The notes under the pieces were generated by a model. The model saw only the letters and a program-made list of their open reading frames with translations. It did not search any database and was not told the DNA's origin. The position numbers and the translations under genes are program-made. Source: Paragordius varius (lineage: Eukaryota; Nematomorpha). Taken from it: a stretch of 64,000 bases of DNA. Position 1 is the first letter of the stretch; each line of letters starts with the position of its first letter. Below are positions 50,541-60,818 of the stretch, piece by piece. The stretch covers positions 7,192,001 to 7,256,000 of the forward strand of contig OZ176050.1 of the NCBI GenBank assembly GCA_964247055.1. Reading direction: 5' to 3'.

Positions 50541-50867
50541 TGTTAATTGGTTATAACCTTAAGTTATATTATTATTATTTATTATATAATTTATATGACA
50601 TTGTATGTACAAGTATTCTAATTATAGTTGCCAACTTGATAACCTTAAATTATACGACATTGTATTTAATAAGTAATCTAATGACTATTATATATATGGA
50701 TATTTTATATGACATTGTATTTGATACAAATAGTATTCTAATTTATTATTGTAATTTATCCTTGCTAAAATATATAAATACACCTATACCAACACTGAGC
50801 CATCAGTTAATAAATGTACTTAATTTGAGTTATTAATTCATATGTCGTCTCTATTCTAAACGCATTA
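50541..50867 (+). repeat. 3' LTR
   Basis: 327 bp, matches the 5' LTR; followed by AATAT at 50868-50872. Confidence 0.93.
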
Positions 50868-51129
50868 AATATATTATTTATTATACTAATATTTTAGTTT
50901 TATTACTTGCCAACATTATTAAAAAGCCAAATTAATACCACAAATCGGTAGCTTAAAAGACAAATTGATACCACTAATCGGTACCTTACACGTTTATTCG
51001 AGAAAATTAAGGTAATATAATATTTATTATACAAATAGTAGTTTATAAATAAATGCACAAAAAGAGGTTGTAAATTCAACGATGAATTAATGAAAGATTT
51101 TCCTTTTATCAAAATAACGAAGAATGAAC

Positions 51130-52929
51130 ATCTGTTAAATGTCTTATATTCGAGGGGGAGTTCACCCTAGCACATGGCGGCAAGCATGATATTACAAAGC
51201 ATATGGAAACACAGAAACATAAAAAATGTTTAAATATGGCGGCATCATCTTACAAAATGATCGATTTTTTTTCGAAAAACCGCTTTTGGAGAGGAAGAAA
51301 AGAATTTGGCACTAGCTGAGGGCGTGTTATCCTTTCAGCCGTTAATTACAATCATTCCTTTAGATCTATGGACTGTACCACACAGGTTATTCGCACGTTA
51401 TTCCATAAAAAATCTACATGTGCCCGTACAAAGGCTGCCATTGTATGCAATGTCCTTTCGCCACATGCATTTTCTGAAATACAAAAAGATTGCTGAAAAT
51501 TAATTTCTTATCCCTATACTCTGATGCATCAAAAGACCATGAAACAAAATTATTTCCCACTTTAATAAGATATTTTGATTCAGAAACCGGAGTAAAAATT
51601 AAAAATTTTAGATTTAATTTCTCTACCCGGTGAAAATTCCGAAATAATATTTACTTCAATAATGCATATTCTAGAAAAAAATAATTTAAAAGACAAAATT
51701 ATCGCATATTGCGCTGACAACACCAATGCGAACTTCGGTGGAAAAGCAAGGAGGGGAACGAATAATATTCATAAATTAGCAGATAATCTTAATCAAAACA
51801 TTATTGGCGTTGGGTGTGCAGCGCATATAATACACAACGCTATTCAAACAGTGGCTGATTTGTTACGCCTAGATGTGGAAATGTAGTTGTTAAAATATAT
51901 TCCTATTTTTATATATACACGGTAGAAACGCTTAAAGAATTCCGTGAAAATGCAGAAGCTCAATATCAAAAAATGCTCGGATATTGTAAAACTCGTTGGT
52001 TAGCTTTGATGCCAGCCGAAAGAATTATAAAAATGTATGATCCTTTAAAATCTTTTTTTTATCACAGGACAAATGTCCTACAACTTTAAAAAAGTTTTTG
52101 AAAGTGATTCTTCAAAAATATGGTTAGAATTCTTACATAATCAAGCTTCTCTCTTTCAAAATGTTATTAAATTAATAGAAGGTGATAAAATTTCGGCTAT
52201 CGAAGTAGCCTATGAAGTTAGTAACCTAATCCAATGTCAAGAACGGTTAGAAAATGATTTTATACCATTAATCATCCGCAATATAATAAATAATTTAGAA
52301 AATCAAGGCTTAATAAATCGCCAAGATATCCTCTACCATATAAAAATGTTCAATACAAACTGTAAAGATTATTTGGAAGACTGGACCACGCAATTCAATG
52401 AAATTGATCATTTTCATTAACATTAAAATCAGAATTTAATTGGTGCGATGTTCAAAAATCATTTGATTATATCTGCTCCCAAAAATTCTCAAAAAGTAAT
52501 CTTTCAGAAAATGATCTTTTTTCTGAAGTATTATAAAGATATATTAATGATGAAAAACTTAAATTATGGACAAAAGAAAAATATACAGTAGAAAAGAAAT
52601 GGTTGGAAATATTTCATCATTTTGAAGCCAACTATATTACATACAATAATATTTTAAAAATTGTGGAATTCGCACTATCTTTACCTGGAACCAACGCTGC
52701 TACTGAGCGCGTTTTTTCCACAGTAAATCAGGTGTGGACATCGGAAAAATCAAATTTAAATGTTAAAACTTTAAGGGCCGTTTTATCTGTCAAATATAAT
52801 TTGACAAATTATTGTGAAGACTTCTGCAATATTTTAAAAAATGATGAATCTGCTAAAACGCATTCATTCAAACAAAAATTATACCAAAGAATAAAATATT
52901 TTCTTATATTTATTAAATTTTTATGTTAA
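51130..52929 (+). pseudogene. hAT transposase, decayed
   Basis: The N-terminal zinc-finger part (HGGKHDITKHMETQKH) is at about 51170. The catalytic region includes KIIAYCADNTNANFGG and GVGCAAHIIHNAIQT (51690-51850), then KTRWLALMPAERI. The C-terminal hAT dimerisation motif is LSLPGTNAATERVFS (52674-52720). Stops and frame changes interrupt it, for example TAG near 51883, a frame change before 51930 and TAA near 52535. It is not functional. Family-typical order and ends support hAT. Confidence 0.85.
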
Positions 52930-53399
52930 ATAAACAAAATTACATAAAATATTGTATAAGTCTTCATAATTTGTCAAATTATATTTGAACACATAAAATG
53001 GCTTTTATTCAACATTTAAATTTGATTCCGCGTCCTTACTTAATTTACTGTAAAAATACGCGTTCAATAGCAGTGGTTCAGGTAAAGATAATGCAAATTC
53101 TACAATTAAAATATTATTGTATGGAACATAATTTGTTTAAAAATGATTATTTTAACCATTTCTATCCTACGTATTTTTTCTGTTGTCCATAATATAAGTT
53201 TTCATTCAATATATTCATTTAATAATGAGACTTCATAAAAAAGTGTCATATTGCACGGTCTTGTCTTCCAAATAATCGTTTTTGTTTGTATAAAACATTT
53301 TTATATTCTGGCTATTCATGAGCCTTGTTTTTCTGGATGCTTTATAATATTGCGATTAGGTAATAGTATAAAATTATTTTCTAACCTTTTTTGACTTGG

Positions 53400-53660
53400 A
53401 ATTTTGACCTTTGTCCTGTGATAAAAAATAGGATTCTAGGAGATCACATTTTTATAAATATTTCAATCGCTGGCAAAAGAGCTAACCAACTCTACAATAT
53501 CCAAGCGTTTTACATCAATATTTTCTACATCCAGGGGTAAAAAATCAGTAGCTGTTTGAATAGCGTGGTGTATCTGCCAATAATGTTTTGATTAAGATTA
53601 TTCGCTAAATTGTTAAAAATATGTTTTGTGCCGCTTCTTGCATCACCCAGCGCACTTTGT
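53400..53660 (-). pseudogene. Inverted second copy of part of the hAT transposase
   Basis: The minus strand encodes LANNLNQNIIG and later 'ttttttatcacaggacaaa', matching 51775-52075 of the same element in reverse. It is more decayed than the main copy. The two could pair in RNA. Confidence 0.75.
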
Positions 53661-54376
53661 GATGATTTCGTCTTTATTATTTTTTTCTAGAATATTACAA
53701 TCACTTAACCCTTTGTTCGTGCACATTTAAATTTATTGAATAAGGTACAAACAACCTGTAAGGTACAAATTTTTTTATATTTATAATGTATTTGTGTTAA
53801 AAATAATTACAATAAAATTTTTGTATAAAAATTTTTGGTTGTACCCCCCAATGACCCCCCTTCTCAGATTTGTCCCGCTTTTTCCTTCAAAAAATCTGGT
53901 CAGCTTAATTATGCCCCAAATTGAGAAAGAAAAAATTAACATTTTTTGGAATTTGCTCTTTCTTATAATATCAATTTTAAATTTAAAGAATTTTAACATA
54001 ATGGGCGGCTTAGAGCAAGTAATATATATATAGAGTAAAAAAAATTAATAATAATTTTATCCTTATATCTGAAACTTTGGTGATTTAAAGCAAATATTTG
54101 AAGGTAGGTTCCATGATTGATAACAGGCTGAGGTTAAGAAAGGTAGGCACTGAAGACAAAGTGGCGAGATATAAATAAGGATAATACCAAAGGAGAGTTT
54201 GATCAAGATTGAAGGTCATGATCACTCATAAATGTGTGATTTTTTACGTTTTATTTATAATTACATACCTATTCATTAGAAATTAAAAAATTTTGAAATC
54301 CGGCGCTCCTTTAACTATAGCGCTCGGTCAGCTCCCATTTCCCCCCTCTAGCTACGCCACTGAACACAAAATATCC

Positions 54377-54870
54377 CGGGGGGCCAATCCAAATTTTAAA
54401 GGACTTAATTTTTATTCATACATCAATGCGCCGACTATGGTCGAGCCTTTTTTAATTAGTCCCTCAGTCAAACCTGTACAAATAGGGTTTCAAAAAATAA
54501 ATGTCTTTACAGACCGTGTCTTTGAGACAATCCAAAATGTGTTTAGGCCTATTACCGATTTCTTATAGTTTTTATTATTTTTTTACCAATGTGCCCACAA
54601 ATTTTAAATTAGCCTCTTTATAGCTGCTCTCACTTCGCAAAGTGATATTCACAAAATATAGGTCCCATAAAAATATTTTTTTAAATATTTTTTTGCCCAA
54701 GTTATGATAGTTTTCCTAATCAATAAAAGTTTTAGGTGTTGCCAATATAAAGAAAATTTTAGCCCAGTTTTTTCAATAAGCTGCCGGGGACTTTAGAATG
54801 TGTATAAGGCGCCATCATAGATTAACTTAACTATGGAGCTAATTTTCGCCCAAATACAAATCTTAATTAG
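54377..54870 (+). mobile_element. Helitron fragment related to 25601 and 39992
   Basis: 'tgcgccgactatggtcga', 'ccgtgtctttgagaca' and 'gcgccatcatagatta' align, in the same order, with the Helitron at 25601-26450. Ends not preserved. The 91-codon frame inside is accidental. Confidence 0.55.
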
Positions 54871-55906
54871 TCAAATATGTATCTTAAATGTATTAAATGA
54901 TAAGAATTTTACTTGCAGAAAAAGTATGTTTAAAGTTCCAAAATATATTTACTAAGCTGCTTTATAAAAAAGGCAATAAAAATATTTGATTTTAAATATC
55001 ATATATGTTTTTTGAGCACGTTATATTTATACATATAGTCCCAAAATTATTTGATTCTTTTATTTCTAATATTCATCTTGTCTATTTACAAAAATCGTGG
55101 TAAATTATGCTGATATAATTTAATTTCGTTTGAATTATACCAAAAATTTTCTTATATGTGTTTTTTTTGCGTGAATTCTAAAAACGAGTGCCCAACACAA
55201 ATGCCTTCGAGAGCGGCATTTGTTTATATATATAAATATTTATATATAGGGCATTTATAAATAATTTGTATTTTACACGTAAGAGTTTTAAATACAAACC
55301 TAATATCATATTTTTTATAGTTTCCGCCATTTGAATCGACCTTTTTAGAATTGTTTAAGGTTTATCAATTTTGAAGATTTTGGTAGCCTATTTTTGCAAA
55401 TTATGAGTTTCTAAATCGTACACGAGCTGCACATACTCTAAAAGGGCCGCATGTTAGACATTCCTGATTTAAAGTTAATTCTAGTGTGAGGAATTCACCA
55501 TTTTCTAATCTCAAAACATTAAATAATTAACCTACTCTTAAAGCAGTGTCATCAACCTAATTTTTTGTTTACATGGTCATAGACGATACGATTAGTTTAC
55601 AACCAACAATTTCATGTGTTCATTGCTAATTACAAAAACAATTTCAATATTTTGTTAAAGATCACAATAAACAATTTTGCAATTACTTAGATGACCACCA
55701 AACATTTTTTTAACGCTAGAAATGCGTAGTTACATTAAATTAAAAATAAATTATCATATGAGCTTTTAAATTGTTGTCTGTTCCAACAACCTAAGTTGTA
55801 AATATGGTTTAAAAAGCAGGATAACCGATTAATATTTTACATTGCTGTAATTTTTATCTTACGTTGTGTGTCCATTCTTTAGTTTTTAAACGTATAAAGA
55901 AATTCA
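54871..55906. other. Upstream region of the His-rich gene, nothing recognised
   Basis: AT-rich with no clear repeat or exon. It should contain the promoter of the gene at 55907. Confidence 0.4.
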
Positions 55907-56326
55907 ATGACTCGTCCCATTTTTATTAGCATTTTGGTCTACTTTTTTGTCTTAGCATTCCAAGACACCAGCGCACGTTTAATTCCACCCCCACCTATTC
56001 CACCACCAACCCTGCTTCGCTCAAACAATTTGGAGAAGGCTGTCAATAATGATTTTTCCCTCGAACATCATTTAAATCATAGACTTAAAGAACACCAAGG
56101 TCATCATGATCACGAAAAAGAGTTGGGGAAGCACCATAATCAACACCATTTATATGGCCGACAATATTCACCAGAGTTACATCCCTTCTTGCTAGATCCA
56201 AGTTTCTTTGAATTTTTCTTGGGACCTTTTTCGCCAGCTTTCCAACAAATCCGAGATTTGTATGGGATTGATGCTTTTAACGGGGCACCCGTAGTTTATA
56301 CGGAGAAACGAGAAATTTTCCCATGA
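55907..56326 (+). CDS. Small secreted His-rich protein, unknown function
   Basis: 139 residues in a single exon. A clear signal peptide (PIFISILVYFFVLAF, cut probably after TSA or SAR) is followed by a Pro-rich stretch (IPPPPIPPPT). Then comes a His/Glu/Lys-rich segment (residues about 55-85, with HHDHEKEL and HHNQHH) and an aromatic C-terminal part (DPSFFEFFLGPFSPAF). The GC content is above the surroundings and the stop is followed by AATAAA at 56427-56432, which supports a real gene. The His cluster could bind metal, but I recognise no family. Convergent with the LIM gene (stop at 56632). Confidence 0.6.
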   Translation: MTRPIFISILVYFFVLAFQDTSARLIPPPPIPPPTLLRSNNLEKAVNNDFSLEHHLNHRLKEHQGHHDHEKELGKHHNQHHLYGRQYSPELHPFLLDPSFFEFFLGPFSPAFQQIRDLYGIDAFNGAPVVYTEKREIFP

Positions 56327-56631
56327 GCCAAAAACGCTAAACTTGGTTAATCATCATTATAACAACTTTAAATGGCACGCTTGTTTTTTAACCGTCTTTT
56401 ATGTGTTTTGTATATTTTTATTTGTTAATAAAAGTCAAAGATATTTATTTATAATCAAAATTTGATATGTATATGTGTGATTGCAAAAAATATTGAATCA
56501 AATTACAAAGTATCCATTTTATTTGGCATATTATCAATCATATTTTGTATATTTCAGATATATAACTAGAAATAAATATAATTGCAGTTTTAACTTATTA
56601 TTACTCTAAAAAAGTAGGTATATTAGCTCTT

Positions 56632-59600
56632 TTAGCGAACAGGAGCTAAATTAGCTGGATTATTTTGAGTCAGGCCAGGTTCATTAGCAAACAGCTGTTT
56701 GAAATGGGGTAGACAATAGACATCTTCGTTTCGTGTCGCGTATTTTTCAAGCCTATCGATATAAAAATATTTTATGTAAACACTAAAGTTATTTCATCTA
56801 AGAATATCAGAATTTCCTACATTATTTACGACATTAATATGAATCTTATTTAACAACTCCATCGTTACCCACACAATTTAAATACTTGATAGTATTTTTT
56901 AAACCTATCTTAATTATAGCGTGGTAAAGATTATTTGCAGTAAAAATTAAAATTATGCGGACGAAACGTAAAATATAAAGACAACTATGTTTTTTTCAAA
57001 AGACAACCATACGGTTATAGACATTGATTTCCTAATTATTTAATTACAATTGTGATTTGTGTCACCAATATACATCTCTATTTCATATTTTTTTTAAAAA
57101 TCTTAAACATGATTTATATTTAAAAATTAAGATGGAAAAAGAAGTATGGTTGTCTTTTAGAAATAAATATGTCTTCATTTTTTTACGTTTTGTCCGTACA
57201 ATATCAATTTTTACCGATAAATACCAAACGATTATATACAATAAATCTTTTAATTATTTTTATATTTTAGTATTTGTGAAATAAAGCATGATTGCAAATA
57301 AATTTAATCACCTTAAAGGAGTTCCACAGTATTGGCATTTAAAACAGTTTTTATGAATCGGTTTTTTATTGAAATCCATTCGATCCACAGGGAACAATCT
57401 TTCACCGCATATATAACAGTATTCAGTTTTAGCGGAAATATTGATTTTTGGATCCTTGATATAAAAATCATGTAATGATAAAATTTTTATGAAAAATGAA
57501 ATATATATTAAAAAATATAGGTTACGTAATAACATCAATCATAATCATTATTATTATTTATTGCAAACAGATGTAAAGGTTATTTTTTAATCGCAAAATA
57601 AACATATTTTGTAACCATACCAATAATTTATTTTTTTAATGTTAAACGGTTTTAAAAAAATACGGTAAATTTTTTGACGACAATGTGTTCCTTTGAATTG
57701 CGTTGATTTTCGTTACTGTTTGGCACGGATTCAAAAAAGCTTGTCAAATTTCTTGCATTCACCTTCTCACTTATCACTAAAGTATTGGACAAAACACAAC
57801 AATGTTTATACGAAAAAATAAAATAAAGGCAAAACGTAAAAACTAACAAATTAATATTTTTAAAAAAGAATAATTTATAAATCCTATAATTTTTCTATTT
57901 AACGCATGAAATTACAATTGCGTTATTTTTAATATTGATCCTAACAATTTACATCTCTGTTTCATTTTCGAAACCCAAAACGACAAGTTATAATTCAAAA
58001 ACCTCGGTTTTACCGGTCATAAACGCAAACCTGCTTTATATGACCTCCCTAAAAATAGGTCTCATAAAATAAGGGTACAATAAATTAATTAGCGTACCAA
58101 GCACTTTCTTATTAGTAAGTCCAAAGATATACCCTAGACGTAGATTCATCAAAGGAATCAAGAATAATTATCTATATCTATATAGATATAGATATATGAA
58201 ATATTATTCCATAAAAATTAAAATTATTTTTATTTTAGATGAAAAAACTTCAATTTAACAATTGGAATCAATACACAAAGTGTCCATTTATTATGTCAAA
58301 GGTTTACATACACCCCTAAAAGAAAACAACCAACAATACGCATTAAATGTCTTAGCAGCCAACACAATTAATTACAATTTTCGGATTAAACAATAAACCA
58401 AATCCATTTAGTTACCATTATCTTTTTCTTGGGGACTAGTGGCGCGTATATAGTTAGGATCATCGATGTGCATAGGTTCATTTTCATAAACAACCTTTTC
58501 GGAAGTTCGAGGCGGTGTAATTTCGCGGACTCGAGGCTGGGTGTGACCATTTTGATTTATGTTTTGACCGTTTTCTAAAGCTTTAAACTTGGCAATTCTA
58601 TAAAAATAGTGTATTTTTATGTGAAAAGAATAAAAAAGGCTAGGCTCATACTTATTTTTGGTGTCAATTTGAAAGTTTAATCCTTTTTCCATGTCATTTG
58701 GGGTTGAAGAAAGATTGTTATTTGAATCATTTACCCCACCACCATCTGTATTATTTTCTTCGTGATGCGCTTGTTCCGTTTGTCTTAGCGCCAATATTTC
58801 TTGGAAGATATCTTTTTTCTCTGGAGAAGATTCGCGTGCCTCATTGTTTACAATATTCTCAAATCGTTTTCGAAACATTTGAGCAGCTCCAGCTGTATTT
58901 TGTCTAAGGCGAGAAACTTCACTTTCAAGCTCATTCATTTCGTTTCCGTATCGAACTAAATCCGGGGGTAAGCCATCGGCTCTAGGTTCGGAGACATATT
59001 CAACCTGAAAAAAAGAGTAGTTATCTCCAATCAACATGTAATTTTAAAAGAAAACGAAACTCGTAAGTTATGAGGTAGGGATGTCGTTTCTAAAAATTCG
59101 TTAATAAATTAAAAAAACATATTTTATCAACATCAAATGTAAGAGATAAACACCCATATCAAATTTGGGTCTTTGTGATAATAGTTAATAAGGATGAAAC
59201 CAATCTAAAAATGATTTCAGCTGATATTTCGTTTTCTGTCGGTTATCTACATCTTCAATTGAATGCCATTTTTACAAGCTGCTTAAACTTTTAAGAATGG
59301 TCCAACATTTAAAATAGCAAACGCCCCTTATCGACGTTATTATAATTTTGATATAAACCTTATCCGTATCCTCAATCTTAATGGGTGACTTTGCGCGTGG
59401 TAAGGCATCCTCCTTAGCAGCATTAAGAATTCGCTCTTTTATGAGATTTGTACCTAGTTCCATTTACACAAATAAGAATATATATATGATATTAGGGATT
59501 AAAAAAAATATATTTTATACTCGTTTTAAACTGTTCAAATTCGCTTTTAAAGTCGGTTTTAGTGTTATCGGAGTCCGTATTATCTTTTCCACCTTCTAGC

Positions 59601-60818
59601 CGTCTTTTGAAACTTTCCAATTTGTTTTTCCGAGCTTCTGATTCTTCGGGCGTCACCTCTGCTTCCAAATTAAGCGGAATCGGCTTAGAGTCACCGTCTT
59701 CTTGAGCATTTACTTAACATAAAATACCAATAAATATTGATCTTTGTATTTATATCAACATTATTTTGGCTATTATAAATCTCTGCGAAAACCATAATTT
59801 ATTAAAAAAAATTGTTTTAATTTCAACATATACATACCAAGTGAATCAAATTTTTCTTTAAGACTTGTTAGTCCCCCTTTGCGATTGCGTATATCTTCAA
59901 GTTCCTGATATCTGGCCTAAAAATGTATATTATATTCGTTAAAATTTACTGTTTTTTTTCAATAAAATGTTTTAGATAACTTTTACCTTTTCAAGTTCAT
60001 CTAATCTAGCCTGTACGGCAGTTATTTCAGCATCTGTACCGTTTTGACCATTCTCATGTATTCTAACCATAATTTTTTTAAAAATATATTTTAATATCAA
60101 TTTAAACATCTTTTAAAAACTGTTGATAAAATTATCCCTATCGTTCAACACTTTCAGAGGGATAAAATTGTTTATGCCGTCCGATAAAAAAGCGAATTGA
60201 ATATCATTATAGGATTAAAAAATTTGACAAATTAAATATTTATTTCGATAAAACTGACATCAATAATTTTTAATGCTCATTAATTATCTATCCGTTAAAA
60301 TTAACGCCAATTTTAGTGGCTATCCCATAAAAAATTAAGCATAAATGAAAAAATATTTGAATATAACTTAGATATTGTAAATATTTTCCACAAAAGAAAT
60401 TCCTTAGCTGAAAAAATTGATTATAATGATATATTCTAGGACAAAAAGATTCACTTGGACATTTTAAGCTTCAAAATTTCGGCTTTAAGTTCTTTGATTT
60501 CGGTCGAGTGTCTCTTCTTTTTCTCACTTTTTTCGATTTGTCCACTTTCAAATTTGGCCCATATATTATGCAATTTTTCAGATCTTTCCTGTTCATCAAT
60601 GTGATCCTCTTCTGACGCGTCGCTTCCTGTGTCCTCACCCTTCGTGTTGACATTCGTGTTATTATTTAAAGTCTCTTTGATTGAATCAGCATTATTCTGT
60701 GATATTCCATTTACATAAGCTGGTGTTTGGGATCGGGATGAATAATTCCCGTTTTGAAGCGAGGCTGGTTGGGACGACTGAGATTGTCGGTAAGAGTTAG
60801 CATTCGTTCCATTAATAT
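56632..60818 (-). CDS. Coiled-coil protein with C-terminal LIM domain (EPLIN/LIMA1-like), 5' end missing
   Basis: Exons (minus): 60455-60818, 59987-60062, 59838-59916, 59521-59712, 59359-59453, 59004-58652, 58416-58597, 57664-57776, 57312-57454, 56632-56752; every phase agrees. N-terminal charged coiled coil (VQARLDELEKARYQELEDI, SLKEKFDSL), a middle helical part (NEMNELESEVSRLRQ) and a final LIM domain. The LIM ligands fit C-x2-C-x17-H-x2-C-x2-C-x2-C-x17-C-x2-H, and YCLPHFKQLF closes it, as in EPLIN-type LIM domains that bind actin structures. The first junction uses a weak donor (AA|GTGAAT). If unused, the first exon ends in TGA and belongs to a separate upstream gene, and this one starts at ATG 60070. 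The first exon opens at a splice acceptor, so more 5' exons lie beyond or in 60.8-64 kb. Confidence 0.82.
56938..57216. mobile_element. CAGTAAAAATT mariner-type MITE, copy 4
   Basis: Ends CAGTAAAAATTAAAATTATG and, inverted, 'cggtaaaaattgatatt'. Arms include 'cggac(g/a)aaacgtaaa' and 'agacaa(c/t)', and the centre is 'ccaatatacatctct' as in the copy at 6644. In the last intron of the LIM gene. Confidence 0.78.

Larger units (their letters stand above)
46398..50867 (+). mobile_element. Ty3/gypsy LTR retrotransposon, looks whole and recent
   Basis: LTRs 46398-46724 and 50541-50867, 327 bp each, identical as far as I can read them, with a 5-bp target duplication AATAT on both sides. A primer-binding-type TGGTGCCG follows the left LTR, and a purine tract (AGGGGGAAGATAA) precedes the right one. 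One long Gag-Pol frame fills the interior. No break seen. Identical LTRs imply a very recent insertion. Confidence 0.93.
46307..51018. repeat. Direct repeat in the hAT 5' region flanking the retrotransposon
   Basis: 46307-46397 and 50926-51018 are about 90% alike and share 'accttacacgtttattc' and 'agaaaattaaggtaatat'. The hAT thus had a tandem duplication of about 150 bp near its left end, and the retrotransposon sits in it. Each unit contains 'aataccac(a/t)aatcg' twice. Confidence 0.75.
46011..53907 (+). mobile_element. hAT transposon, decayed, itself split by an LTR retrotransposon
   Basis: Ends TAAGGTGACCAGACG and, inverted, TAAGCTGACCAGATT, followed inward by GGCGGGACA and GCGGGACA. ATTATG occurs at both flanks (46005-46010, 53908-53913), a probable remnant of the target duplication. 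Without the retrotransposon it is about 3.4 kb, a normal size for an autonomous hAT. Transposase remains lie at 51130-52929. Confidence 0.8.
45631..54362. mobile_element. Outer long-inverted-repeat element (CAGTGGCGTAGC ends), split by later insertions
   Basis: Left arm 45631 to about 45945; right arm about 54045-54362, its inverse. Matching blocks include 'gcctacctttcttaacctca', 'aaatcacacatttatgagtg' and 'tttcagatataag'. Ends are CAGTGGCGTAGC on both strands. Without the inserts it would be about 830 bp. The 8-bp flanks (atcccttt and aacacaaa) do not match. Related to the MITE at 3380. Confidence 0.75.
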
